Positions 40,841 to 51,660 of a stretch of DNA of 64,000 nt are shown here, piece after piece. The first letter of the stretch is position 1; each line of letters starts with the position of its first letter. The position numbers and the translations under genes were made by a program. Source of the DNA: Haliclona indistincta (lineage: Eukaryota; Porifera; Demospongiae; Haplosclerida; Chalinidae); NCBI GenBank assembly GCA_964017065.1, contig OZ024787.1, forward strand, positions 8,727,899 through 8,791,898. Direction: 5' to 3'. The notes beneath the pieces were generated by a model. That model worked only from the letters and a program-made list of their open reading frames with translations, searched no databases and was not told the DNA's origin.

Positions 40841-41653
40841 TTATGTGTACACATCGAGAGATTGTGTCTTGCAATAGAGAAGTTGTGCCTTGTGTCTTGC
40901 TTGTGGTTAAAATATTTTATACGAGAGTTTTTTGTGCATTTAAGGTGACGGTTACCAGTTTGTGCTAATGAATAATCACAGAATATAAACATCTGTAGCA
41001 GCAAAAGGAAGGGGTGCTTGTAAAACGCGGAATGCGGAACGTACATGTACGTGTACTCGAACAGCCGATAGGACCACCAATCCACATTTTAGCAGTACAA
41101 AACATGACGCTACACAGTACACCTTTGGTTCACAAAGAGACTCGATCTTCGTGTTGTCCAGAGCCTGTCAGAGCGCGATTGCATTGTTAGATCTCTACTG
41201 TAGCACTTAATATGACTAGCACACCAAAGCTGTGGAGGTATCTTTAGGGTCCAGGGGTGTAATAATTGAGTGCTGCAGCATCACATCCCAAAGATGTTCA
41301 GCATAATTATTCATCGACAGTAGCAGCTAACCTAAACTTCATATGTAACAATAACAATGAAATTTAACTAGTCATGAATATTAATTAGATTCAGCACCCT
41401 TGCACATACTGGTACCCCTCATGGTTGCTGGGATTGTTAGCCATGTCCTTTGTACCCATGCATGCCGCATGGCTGCTGTTTGTAGTCTAGCCTTAACCAT
41501 AGTTGTAGGAGAGGCTGATCAGATGCATGTAATGCAGCCCCACCAAGTTAAAGAAGACTCAATTTGTACAGTAAATAAACAGCAGCAACAATAGAAGAAA
41601 AATAATTAAAAAATTTGGGGACACAACTACAGTGTAAAAGAGAACTCAAAATA
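40841..41653. repeat. Spacer: receptor 3' flank and 3' flank of unit 3
   Basis: No gene. From about 41215 onward it matches the 3' flanks of the other secreted-gene units, beginning at the CACACCAAAGC segment. The earlier part of that flank is missing in this unit. Confidence 0.55.
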
Positions 41654-42769
41654 CTATAGTTTGCAATCACATGGTGTATTGTTCTGAGGATCACATGGGA
41701 ACACTGTAAAACGTTCACCATAATTCTGGATTCGATAGTTGTCACTGACATCAAATATGTACTTGCCCACACCACCAACATGGTCAAAAGCCACAGTAAC
41801 CTCTTCAGGCTCATTCCAATCCTCCTGATCGAACTCTAGTTTCGAGGGAGAAACTTTGACACAAGTTGTGCATATCTTGTCAGTATTACATGTCATTGTT
41901 TCGTCGCATGAATTGTTACAGAATGTGATATTAACTGTGACAGGAAATTTTGTCACGGGTCGTGTGTACAGAGAGACTGAGAGTTTAGCTGGTTTGTTGG
42001 GCTGAGAAAAGAGATAGAATACTTGATAACTAGGAAGGCCGTTGATCTTCAGACCAGCATTATTGTCAACACATCGTTCTAACCAGTTCTCCGGAGGACT
42101 GAACACACTGGCTGGAGAAGGTCCGAGCTCAAATTTGAAGAAGTCAACCTGGTAGTACCAGTCATATTCTGGTTGACCAATAGCCTTGTGCATGTGGTGT
42201 AGACGCAGTGGTATGCTAGGGTTACTAGAGTTAGCCCAATAGGTAAATGTGTCAACAGTATTCAACTTCTTATCCTCTGTTTGGTCCGCCCATTTATCAG
42301 CATGCACACCAACCATCCCATTGAGCGTAATCACATCTCTCCCGGCATAGTTCTTTGGAATGCTGGTGGGTAGTTGCCATGGGCCAACCTGGTTGAACAC
42401 TGGGTAACCAAAGTAGGAGGGGCACCATGAGATGTTTGCATCTGGTATAGTACAGGGCCAGCCATTCACTTCATAGGTACAGGAGCCATCTTTATTTTCT
42501 ACAAACAAGGTCATCTCTTTCTCTTCTCTGGTTCCTGGTGCTGCACCTGTTGGAGCTACCACGAGAAGAGATCTTATCTCGTTTGTCACTATGAGGGCTC
42601 GGTTGTTAGTGACGTCTTGATACACTTCATTGAAGCTAGGACACGGGCAGTACTGGCCTTCACCAGATGTGTATGCAAGAGTGTGAAAATCAGCCGGAAA
42701 AGATGGGACGACTACAGCACTAGTAGTGTGGACCGCTAGCAAACAACAAAGGATCAAGCAAATGACCAT
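41654..42769 (-). CDS. Secreted LolA/ependymin-like protein, family copy 3
   Basis: Single-exon, 371 residues, complete. Start MVICLILCCLLAVHTTSA as in copy 1. It differs by ISWCPS in place of ISQCPS, TRPVTKFPVTVNITF in the second module, and the short CNNSCDETMTCNTD loop where copies 1 and 5 have a longer SFLTCYESL type loop. C-terminus CDPQNNTPCDCKL. The promoter side is nearly identical to copy 1, suggesting copies 1 and 3 share a recent origin upstream of the coding region. Confidence 0.75.
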   Translation of the reverse strand: MVICLILCCLLAVHTTSAVVVPSFPADFHTLAYTSGEGQYCPCPSFNEVYQDVTNNRALIVTNEIRSLLVVAPTGAAPGTREEKEMTLFVENKDGSCTYEVNGWPCTIPDANISWCPSYFGYPVFNQVGPWQLPTSIPKNYAGRDVITLNGMVGVHADKWADQTEDKKLNTVDTFTYWANSSNPSIPLRLHHMHKAIGQPEYDWYYQVDFFKFELGPSPASVFSPPENWLERCVDNNAGLKINGLPSYQVFYLFSQPNKPAKLSVSLYTRPVTKFPVTVNITFCNNSCDETMTCNTDKICTTCVKVSPSKLEFDQEDWNEPEEVTVAFDHVGGVGKYIFDVSDNYRIQNYGERFTVFPCDPQNNTPCDCKL

Positions 42770-43512
42770 CTTGTTCTCAGGGATTCGTAAAATGAAAATC
42801 CTACTTGTGTCAGTCTATATAGATCTGTCACGCGGGATCCAGACTAGCTGGAGTTGCACGTTCGCGGTCAGAAATTTCGTCAGCTCAAGTCCTGTGGTCT
42901 GTCAGACCTCACGAGTTGTTTTTTTTTACCGCTGCATATGCATGGCTTGCAGTCCAGCCCACCAATGAATGGCAATTAAGCAGCAAGAACAAGCAACAGC
43001 AAACATTGTGTTACAGGAAGTAGCATTTTAAATGTTTTCTGTCACAATTTTTGAGAACATATAAAGTATATAGTTGTCAACTCTTCAATGCAGATGATTT
43101 ATCTGTAACTAACATAATGGTTGACTGCCGTTAGCTGACTGATCGGGAACTCAAGCCACCTTGTTTGTTTTTGATAAATGTTTTATCGTGCAAACTATGA
43201 TGAGACTGACAATCTACAGCATAGCTCCTGTGGTAGTCCATCAGAACTGAGATATTTGACTGGAACACCTCATTTCTAGAAATTAGTGGATAGGTCAAAC
43301 ATATACCAAAACTGCTAGAAATGCAATGAACAAGTGCATTATAGGCTTGCATGTTTTTGTCAAGATTGCTGTCAAGGTGAGCCAGTAATACATGTAATTT
43401 GAAAATGAAAGCACTGTTTAACAGACAGAAGAGAAATATGTAGCAAAAGTCACAAGTCGCATTGTCCTGCTTTTCATGTCCTGTTCTTGTCCTGACTACA
43501 TTATCACTATAA
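42770..43512. repeat. 5' flank of unit 3 and UNC13-like exon relic
   Basis: Very similar to the unit 1 flank, but the tRNA-Asp is deleted: sequence runs from ATGAGACTGACAAT straight into CTACAGCATAGCTCCTGTGG, the minus-strand UNC13-like exon relic (about 43212-43262), and on into intron sequence. No functional gene. Confidence 0.65.
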
Positions 43513-44383
43513 TTAAGGTGGCGGGTGCGCATGAATATCATTATAAGCCTGACTTTTTGTTAACTGTTTTTCTCTACTTATCTGCAGGCCAGAAGCTGCA
43601 AACTTGCACTACACAGTTGTTTTATGATATACTCACTGTTTATGAACGGTTTTTAGCGATAAAACGCACAGCAGCGCTTGTTCACGACGGGCAGCGCGAC
43701 GGCGCCTATTGTACCACTGTACTCGAGCGTCCTAGGTACTGCAACGCTACAGATCGCCACAGAGCTTTCTCATACCATCGACATGATCACCTAGTATCCC
43801 TTTTTTCGATATTCGATTCCTAAGTAAAAAAAAAAATAATAACCCTGGATCACCAAACTCTAGCATTAAAGTATGCACGCCTACAATACACAACTTTTTA
43901 TGAACCATTTCGTGCTCACATCGTGTTTGCAATTCCAGCGCTCAAGCGCCTAGACTGTTCATACGTGTCTTCTCCAGGTGACCAAGTATGCTTTTTGCTG
44001 TTTTCTGCCCGTGGCGCGAGTTATGGCTGCTGAAGTTCTGCGTGGGCGTATGCGTTTGCCAGTTTTACTTACTTAGGAATCGAATATCGAAAAAAGGGAT
44101 ACTAGGTGATCATGTCGATGGTATGAGAAAGCTCTGTGGCGATCTGTAGCGTTGCAGGACCTAGGACGCTCGAGTACAGTGGTACAATAGGCGCCGTCGC
44201 GCTGCCCGTCGTGAACAAGCGCTGATGTGCGTTTTATCGCTAAAAACCGTTCATAAACAGTGAGTATATCATAAAACAACTGTGTAGTGCAAGTTTGCAG
44301 CTTCTGGCCTGCAGATAAGTAGAGAAAAACAGTTAACAAAAAGTCAGGCTTATAATGATATTCATGCGCACCCGCCACCTTAA
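43513..44383. mobile_element. TTAA-ended foldback element with about 312-bp arms
   Basis: The left arm 43513-43826 begins TTAAGGTGGCGGGTGCGCAT and the right arm 44071-44383 ends ATGCGCACCCGCCACCTTAA; the arms differ at only a few bases. The loop (43827-44070) is unrelated single-copy sequence. Each arm carries the same open frame of about 100 codons reading outward to inward (AGHEYHYKPDFLLTVFLYLS in both). TTAA at both ends fits a piggyBac-type MITE. I do not recognise the reading frame as any protein, and its preservation follows from arm identity. Confidence 0.8.
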
Positions 44384-44842
44384 CGAATCGCATTATGTAC
44401 CGAGAAGCCCCGACCGGAAGTCACGTGCGCGAGCCGCCTTCGGCGGCTTATCTTATCGAATCCCGTTAAGGGCAGACATTCAACTAGGGTCAAAGGTCAT
44501 CGCGCGCGTACAGAATTACTATAAAGGCTTGTTTTTAGTAACATACAGCTAAACCCAAAACCCTAAAAACCTTCTCCTAACTGCGCAAAGTAGGGAGGGT
44601 CTTCCTAACTAACTAAGGATCGTCGGGAGGGTCTTCCTAACTAAGGATCGTCGGGAGGGTCTTCCTAACTAAGGATCGTCGGGAGGGTCTTCCTAACTAA
44701 GGATCGTCGAGAGGGTCGTCCTAAACCGGGCCTTCGGCCCTTAGTAAGCCTAAGGATCGTCGGGAGAGTCGTCATAAACAGGCCTCACAAAGGATGGAGC
44801 TAAAAACTTAACTTTTATAAAAAATACAAAAAAAAAACATGC

Positions 44843-44920
44843 ATTGTGTGAGAATCGAACCCTGACCGACCGCATCACAAGCCACCATACTAAACCGCTG
44901 TGCCACAGAACCAACTGACT
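44843..44920 (-). repeat. tRNA-like SINE head, minus strand
   Basis: Reverse complement reads GTGGCACAGCGGTTTAG (A box) and, about 35 nt later, GGGTTCGATTCTCAC (B box). No intact acceptor stem, so it is a tRNA-derived repeat and not a tRNA gene. It pairs loosely with the head at 45097. Confidence 0.6.
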
Positions 44921-45096
44921 GGTTAGCGCTACAAACAAGCCTTTATAGTAATTCTGTACGCGCGCGCACACGAACGCGCGCGACGACCTTTGACCCTAGT
45001 TGAATGTCTGCCCTTAACAGGATTCATATTATCTACGCGCGCGCACGAATAGAAGCACTATAAAGGCTTGTTTGGTGGATTGAACAGCCAACAGGT

Positions 45097-45175
45097 TTCG
45101 GTGGCTCAGCGGTTTAGTGCGTGGTTTGTAGTGCGTTCGCTCCTGGTTCGATACCATTCATGGTGTCTTTTATTA
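45097..45175 (+). repeat. tRNA-like SINE head, plus strand
   Basis: GGTGGCTCAGCGGTTTAGTG (A box) and CTGGTTCGATACCA (B box) at tRNA-like spacing, followed by a T-rich run. Acceptor ends do not pair as in a functional tRNA. Confidence 0.6.
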
Positions 45176-45550
45176 TTATTTTTTTCTCTACAAAAACTTA
45201 AGTTTTTTGTCCATTTACAACGCTCGAGACGATCTTTAGCAAGGGCAGAAGGCCCGCTTTAGGACGACCTTCTCGACGATCCTTAGGCTTACCAAAGGCC
45301 GAAGGCCCGGGTTAGGACACCCTCCAGACGATCCTTAGGCTTACCAAGGGCCGAAGGCCCGGGTTAGGACACCCTCCCGACTTTGCACAGTTAGTTAGGA
45401 GAAGGTTTTTAGGGTTTAGGGTTTAGGATTTAGGATTTAGTTGTTAGGCTAATGTTTCCTAGTGTGTGCTCAGACTAGAGTCCATATTTATCACGTGATT
45501 GCCATGGCAACCGATCGGGGCTTCTCGGTACATAATGCCGTTCTTAATTA

Positions 45551-46085
45551 ACCCTCGGCGCATATGCGCGAGGGTTACGGTACTTGCTTTGTCGTTCGTT
45601 CGTTCATTCGTTCTGTCCATCGAGCTGCAGAGACCATCGCTCACTTCTGAAACTCGGTAAAGGTATGAATAGGCTTAGCATGACAATGGCTTGCAATTTG
45701 ACTCGTGGATTTTGCTAAAGTGCTTTCGTTCTCGAGTTATGGCTGGCTCACCTTGACGGCCGTCTTTGACCTCTCTGACGACAAAAGCGCCCATATGTGA
45801 CTGCCTAGGTACTTGTAGATTCCATCTAAACTTCAGGACAGCTCTGGGGGTGCGTAGACATCTCAAGAAAAAGCCTATCAAAGCCAAGAGCAATGGCTAC
45901 CTATTCAGTGATCACGGTCACGCCCACTTGACACACCTGTCCTTGTGGTCAGCACTTTGCTGTCTTCTGGTTAGCAGTGCAGTTTCAATAGCAAGCAGGT
46001 TGGCTTTAGCTGCAAAGCTCCTTCTGCAAACCAAAACTAAGGAGCTAACTCTACAATGTGCAACACGCCGAGGGTTTCGTGAAGT
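45551..46085. mobile_element. Insertion with ACCCTCGGCG palindrome
   Basis: Starts with the 25-bp near-palindrome 45551-45575 (ACCCTCGGCGCATATGCGCG then AGGGT). A related box ACACGCCGAGGGTTTCG occurs near the far end (about 46062-46080). A CGTTCGTTCGTTCATTC repeat follows the left end and is echoed at the right (GTTCATTCGTTCATT). It contains open frames but nothing recognisable. The end points are approximate. Confidence 0.5.
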
Positions 46086-46965
46086 CTGTTCATTCGTTCA
46101 TTATTATAGCCTTATTATATTATACAGGTCGAAGGAACGTCCATAAGACAAATACACGATGAGCACACCATGACAAGAATAGCTCGACTGTTAAAGCCTG
46201 AACTGCACATTCAATAACACAACCTACACAATACACAGTGGCAATTTGCCCACTATAATTATTCACTGAATTGAGCACAAGACACTCACATGCTTTACCA
46301 CGCAGATTGTTGGCAATACTACAAAACAATACGCATGCATATTGTACCAAACAATCAATTGTTCCGTAGCAAATGAACATAGAGTGGAGAACAATCGATA
46401 AACCAAGCAAAGAATGGTTTCTTTGGTATCACATTATGTTCAAAGTATAATCTCTATTGTCTTCTCATAATAGTATTATTCTTCTCGCACGCGATCGAGC
46501 TCTAATGTGATTCTAACACACCAAAGTTGAGTAGAGGTATCGTTAGGGTCTAGGGGTATATTGAGTGCTGCAGCATCACACTCTACAGATGCTCAGCATA
46601 TTCATCAACAGTAACTGCAGCTAACCTAAACCTCATACGCAACTATAACAAGAAATTTAACTAGTCATGAATGTTAACTGGCTTCAGCACCCTTGCACAT
46701 ATCGATAGGTTGTCTATGGTTGCTGGGACCCATGTCCTTTGTACCCACGTATGTCGCATGGCTGCTGCTGTTTGTAGTCTAGCCTTAACCGTAGTTGTAG
46801 GAGAGGCTGATGAGATGCATGTGATTCAGCCCCACCGAGTGAAAGAGGAGTTTTATAATCTCAATTTGTACAGCAAAATTATAATAAACAGCAGCAACAA
46901 TAGAAGCAAAATAATTATAAAAATTGGGGACACATGCTACTAGTGGACAAAAGAGAATTCAAATA
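46086..46965. repeat. Inverted UNC13-like exon relic and 3' flank of unit 4
   Basis: ACAGGTCGAAGGAACGTCC (about 46124) is the plus-strand relic of the UNC13-like exon that encodes VEGMSIRQ. Shared 3' flank sequence of the array follows. No functional gene. Confidence 0.6.
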
Positions 46966-48042
46966 CTATAGTTTGCAATCACAAGGTGTATTGTTCTCAG
47001 GATCACATGGAAACACTGTAAAACGTTCACCATAATTCTGGATTCGATAGTTGTCGCTGACATCAAATATGTACTTGCCCACACCACCAACATGGTCAAA
47101 AGCCACTGTAACCTCTTGAGGCTCATTCCAATTCTCCTGATTGAACTCCAGTTTCGAGGGAGAAACTTTGACACAAGTTGTGCATATCATCTCAGTATTA
47201 CAAGTCATTGTGTCATCGCATGTTGTTACAGAATGTGATGCTGACTGTGACGGGTAATTTTGACACTGGTCGTGTGTACAGAGAGACTGAGAGTTTAGCT
47301 GGTTTGTTGGGCTGAGAAAAGAGATAGAATACTTGATGACTAGGAAGGCCGTTGATCTTCAGACCAGCATTATTGTCAACACATTGCTCTAACCAGTTCT
47401 CCGGAGGAGTGAACACACTGTCTGGAGAAGGTCCGAGCTCAAATTTGAAGTCAATCTGGTATACCAGTCATATTCTGGTTTACCAATAGCCTTGTGCAGG
47501 TGGTGTAGACGTAGTGGTATGCTAGGGTTACTAGAGTTAGCCCAATAGGTAACCGTGTCAATAGTATTCAACGTCTTATCCTCTGTTTGGTCTGTCCATT
47601 TATCAGCATGCACACCAACCATCCCATTGAGCGCAATCACATCTCTCCCGGCATAGTTCTTTGGAATGCTTCTGGGTATTTGCCATGGGCCAACCTGGTT
47701 GAACACTGGGTAACCAAAGTAGGAGGAGCACCGTGAGATGTGTTCGTCTGGTATAGTACAGGGCCAGCCATTCACTTCATAGGTACAGGAGCCATCTTTA
47801 TTTTCTACAAACAAGGTCATCTCTTTCTCTTCTCTGGTTCCTGGTGCTGCACCTGTCGGAGCTACCACGAGAAGAGATCTCATCTCGTTCGTCACTATGA
47901 GGGCTCGGTTGTTAGTGACGTCTTGATGCACTTCATTGAAGCTAGGACACGGGCAGTAGTGGCCTTCACCAGATGTGTATGCAATAGTGTGAAAATCAGC
48001 CGGAAAGGAAGGGACGTCTACAGCACTGCACCTGTGTGTCAC
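46966..48042 (-). pseudogene. Secreted LolA/ependymin-like family copy 4, pseudogene
   Basis: Clear homology over the full family length but broken. (1) The signal peptide, start codon and promoter side are deleted: sequence passes from GACGTCTACAGCACT directly into CACCTGTGTGTCACG, which in unit 5 lies about 125 bp farther upstream. (2) Near 47440-47465 short deletions (GAAGTCAATCTGGTATACC versus GAAGAAGTCAATCTGGTAGT elsewhere) shift the frame. (3) Near 47218-47228 a deletion after CNN shifts it again. Three separate open pieces remain (48024-47389, 47416-47213, 47208-46966). Best regarded as dead. Confidence 0.88.
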
Positions 48043-49857
48043 GAAACCCAGTCTAGCTGGAGATGCACATTCGTGGTCAGAAATTTCGTCAGCTCAAGTC
48101 CTGTGGTCTGTCACGAGGGAGACCTCACGAGTTTTTTTTTTTTTACCGCTGCATATGCATGGCTTGCAGTCCAGCCCATGGCCACCAATGAATGGCAGCA
48201 AGAACAAGCAACAGCAAACATTAATTATTGTGTTACAGGAAGTAGCATTTTAAGTGTTTGCAGCGGTGGTTTGCAGTCACAATTTTTGAGAACATAAAAA
48301 GTAATGATTAAAGCTGCTTTGGATACAGATTTTGATTAAACTTTAAATATACAGCATAGTTGTCAACTCTTCAATGCAGACGATTTATCTGTAACTAACA
48401 TAATGGTTGACTGCCGTTAGCTGACTCAGTCGGGAACTCAAAGCCGCCTAGCTTGTTTTTGATAATAATTTATGTTTTATCGTGGAGACTGAAAACTTTA
48501 CAGCAGTAGCAATACAAATTAAGCAGTTCAGTGTTTGCTAGCAGCACTGAGCTGTAACAAGCATTTGCAAACTGCTCTGTACCTGTGTTACAAATTAGTG
48601 CATTAATAGCATACATGTAGTGGTAAGTATCCCCGCCTGTCTCGCGGGAGACCGGGTTCGATTCCCCGTCACGGAGTACACGATGAGCACACCATGACAA
48701 GAATGGCTCAACTGTTATAGCCTGGCAAACTGCACATTCAATAACACAACCTACACGATACACAGTGGCAATTTGCCCACTATAATTATTCAATTCACTG
48801 AATTGAGCACAAGACACTCACATGCTTTACCACATTGTTGGCAATACTACAAAACGCATATTGTACCAAAGAAACTCAGAAATGCATGTGTACAATCATT
48901 TGTTCTGTAGCAAATGAACATAGAGTGGAGAACAATCGATAAACCAGGCAAAAAATGGTTTCTTTGGTATCATATTATGTATATAGTGATATTCAAAGTA
49001 TAATCTCTATTGTCTCCTGATTATAATTTCTTATTCTTCTCGCGCGATCGAGCTCTAATGAGAGTTGTTGATTCTACATGTAGCACACCAAAGTTGTAGA
49101 GGTATCGTTAGGGTCCAGGGTGTATTGAGTGCTGCAGCATCACATCCTAAAGATGCTCAACATATTCATCGACAGTAGCAGCTAACCTAAACCTCATATG
49201 CAACAATAACAATGAAATTTAGTACGTTGGGGAAAAACGCAAGATGCTCTGCTACAGCACTCGAAACGTGTATCCTATCAGGCTGCAGGAATTTGGACTA
49301 CCAGCGACCAGCCACAACAAGAAGCACCCTCACCAGAAGAGTACGGTTTGGACATTGAATAAGGAGACTTTGTCTTGAGTGCCAGTGTGGAGCACGCACT
49401 GCCACTCTCCTCTGCAGCCTGCAGTTAACTGACAAAATGTGGCTGCAAGAGTGACAAGGGTTGTAATGCAAGATGTTCATGTTTTAAAGCCCAGTGGAAC
49501 TGTACAGAGCTGTGTAGCTGTAATTGCGGATTGTATACTAAATTCTGTTGAGTTGTTTCTTAGAATTCTTTCAGAAGTGGTACCTACCATGGAATTACTT
49601 TATATGTACTAGTGAATAAATGTACAAAGTTTGGTGCTTCTATCTGCAACATCCCGCCACCTGACTATAACCATAGTTGTAGGAGAGGCTGATCAGATGC
49701 ATGTAATTCAGCTCCGTGCACCGAGTGAAAGAGGGTTTGCTCAGTAAAGTTTATAATCTCAATTTGTACAGCAAATAAACAGCAGCAACAATAGAAGCAA
49801 AAATTAATAATTAAAAATTTGGGGACACTGGGAACTAGATAGTGGAGAAAAGAGAAC
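48043..49857. repeat. 5' flank of unit 4 and 3' flank of unit 5
   Basis: No gene. Left part matches the unit 5 upstream region (CGTGGTCAGAAATTTCGTCA and following). The middle has a truncated tRNA-Asp, then a short inverted UNC13-like relic (TACACGATGAGCACACC at about 48676). From about 48890 it is the common 3' flank, and 49240-49640 matches 20355-20760. Confidence 0.6.
48617..48676 (+). pseudogene. 5'-truncated tRNA-Asp, unit 4
   Basis: The first 12 or so bases of tRNA-Asp are replaced by unrelated sequence. The rest reads TAGTGGTAAGTATCCCCGCC, with CTGTCTC in place of CTGTCAC in the anticodon loop and one G missing before the T loop. It cannot fold fully. Confidence 0.8.
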
Positions 49858-50994
49858 TCAAAGACAATCACAAGGTGTATTGTTCTGAGGATCACATGGG
49901 AACACTGTGATACTGAGACGTTCATCAAAATTCTGGATTCGATAGTTGTCACTGACATCAAATTTGTACTTGCCCACGCCACCAACATGGTCAAAAGCCA
50001 CTGTAACCTCTTGAGGCTCATTCCAATTCTCCTGATCGAACTCTAGTTTCGAGGGAGAAACTTTGACACAAGTTGTGCATATCTTGTTAGTATTACAAGT
50101 CAGTGATTCATAGCATGAAAGGAAAGAGTTGTTACAGAATGTGATGCTAACTGTGACAGGTAATTTTGACACGGGTCGTGTGTACAGAGAGACTGAGAGT
50201 TTAGCTGGTTTGTTGGGCTGAGAAAAGAGATAGAATTCTTGATAAGTAGGAAGGCCGTTGATCTTCAGACCAGCATTACTGTCAGCACATCGCTCTAACC
50301 AGTTCTCTGGAGGAGTGAACACACTATCTGGAGAAGGTCCAAGCTCAAATTTGAAGAAGTCAACCTGGTAGTACCAGTCATATTCTGGTTGACCAATAGC
50401 CTTGTGCATGTGGTGTAGACGTAGTGGTATGCTAGGGTTACTAGAGTTAGCCCAATAGGTAAACGTGTCAACAGTATTCAACTTCTTATCCTCTGTTTGG
50501 TCTGTCCATTTATCAGCATGCACACCCACCATCCCATTGAGCTCAATCACATCTCTCCCGACATAGTTCTTTGGAATGCTGCCGGGTATTTGCCATGGGC
50601 CAACCTGGTTGAACACTGGGTAACCAAAGTAGGAGGGGCACTGTGAGATGTTTGCATCTGGTATAGTACAGGGCCAGCCATTCACTTCATAGGTACAGGA
50701 GCCATCTTTATTTTCTACAAACAAGGTCATCTCTCTCTCTTCTTTAGTTCCTGGTGCTGCACCTGTTGGAGCTACCACGAGAAGAGATCTTATCTCGTTC
50801 GTCACTATGAGGGCTCGGTTGTTAGTGACGTCTTGATACACTTCATTGAAGCTAGGACACGGGCAGTAGTGGCCTTCACCAGACGTGTATGCAAGAGTGT
50901 GAAAATCAGCCGGAAAGGAAGGGACGTCTACAGCACTAGTAGTGTGGACCCCAGCTATTGCTAGCAAAAAACAAAGGATCAAGTAAATAGCCAT
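49858..50994 (-). CDS. Secreted LolA/ependymin-like protein, family copy 5
   Basis: Single-exon, 378 residues, complete. The signal peptide MAIYLILCFLLAIAGVHTTSA is three residues longer than in copies 1 and 3. It has GTKEERE where others have GTREE, YVGRDVIELNG, ERCADSNAGL, and the longer loop SFLSCYESLTCNTN shared with copy 1. C-terminus CDPQNNTPCDCL, lacking the last Lys as in copy 1. Copies 1 and 5 also share the 3' block at 20355/49240, so they are sister copies on the 3' side. Confidence 0.75.
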   Translation of the reverse strand: MAIYLILCFLLAIAGVHTTSAVDVPSFPADFHTLAYTSGEGHYCPCPSFNEVYQDVTNNRALIVTNEIRSLLVVAPTGAAPGTKEEREMTLFVENKDGSCTYEVNGWPCTIPDANISQCPSYFGYPVFNQVGPWQIPGSIPKNYVGRDVIELNGMVGVHADKWTDQTEDKKLNTVDTFTYWANSSNPSIPLRLHHMHKAIGQPEYDWYYQVDFFKFELGPSPDSVFTPPENWLERCADSNAGLKINGLPTYQEFYLFSQPNKPAKLSVSLYTRPVSKLPVTVSITFCNNSFLSCYESLTCNTNKICTTCVKVSPSKLEFDQENWNEPQEVTVAFDHVGGVGKYKFDVSDNYRIQNFDERLSITVFPCDPQNNTPCDCL

Positions 50995-51660
50995 CTTGTT
51001 CTCAGGGGTAGCTATTGAAAATCCGACTTGTGTCAGTCTAGATCTGTCACGTGGGATGCCAGATGCACCTGTGTGTCACGAAACCCAGTCTAGCTGGAGA
51101 TGCACATTCGTGGTCAGAAATTTCGTCAGCTCAAGTCCTGTGGTCTGTCACGAGGGAGACCTCACGAGTTGTTGTTTTTTTACCGCTGCATATGCATGGC
51201 TTGCAGTCCAGCCCATGGCCACCAATGAATGGCAGCAAGAACAAGCAACAGCAAACATTAATTATTGTGTTACAGGAAGTAGCATTTTAAATGTTTGCAG
51301 CGGTGCATGGTTTGCAGTCACAATTATTTTTTGAGAACATAAAAAGTAATGATTAAAGCTGCTTTGGATACAGATTTTGATTAAACTTTAATATACATGT
51401 ACAGCATAGTTGTCAACTCTTCGATGCAGATGATTTATCTGTAACTAACATAATGGTTGACTGCCGTTAGCTGACTGATCGGGAACTCAAAGCCGCCTAG
51501 CTTGTTTTTGATAATAATTTATGTTTTATCGTGGAGACTGAAAACTTTACAGCAGTAGCAATAAAAATTAAGCAGTTCAGTGTTTGCTAGCAGCACTGAG
51601 CTGTAACAGGCATTTGCAAACTGCTCAGTACCTGTGTTACAAATTAGTGCATTCGCATCT
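50995..51660. repeat. 5' flank of unit 5
   Basis: No gene. Shared promoter-side block next to the ATG (CATCTTGTTCTCAGGGGTAG), then sequence common to units 4 and 5. Ends where a LINE fragment interrupts the tRNA leader (CATTCGCATCT). Confidence 0.6.

Larger units (their letters stand above)
44392..45541. mobile_element. Nested foldback with telomere-like repeats and tRNA-like heads
   Basis: Outer arms: CATTATGTACCGAGAAGCCC at about 44396 and GGGCTTCTCGGTACATAATG at about 45515. Inner arms: GGGCAGACATTCAACTAGGG (about 44471) with its complement at about 44996. Further inner text CCTTCTCCTAACTGCGCAAAG pairs with the region near 45385-45405. It contains four tandem 28-bp units (TAAGGATCGTCGGGAGGGTC) at about 44613-44720, CCCTAAAAACC and TTTAGGGTTTAGGGTTTAGG type strings, and two tRNA-like Pol III promoters in opposite orientation. 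Related sequence occurs in the SRP68 intron (about 14940-15120). Confidence 0.75.

Noticed and set aside
44580..44720. Possible CRISPR-like array of 28-bp repeats
   Set aside because: The units are directly tandem with no spacers, in animal DNA, inside a foldback element.
45400..45445. Possible interstitial telomere
   Set aside because: Only two or three degenerate TTTAGGG units inside a foldback element, mirrored at 44550; better explained as part of the element.
45766..46146. 126-codon frame in the third element of the insertion nest
   Set aside because: No recognisable motif and bounded by repeat sequence; treated as chance.
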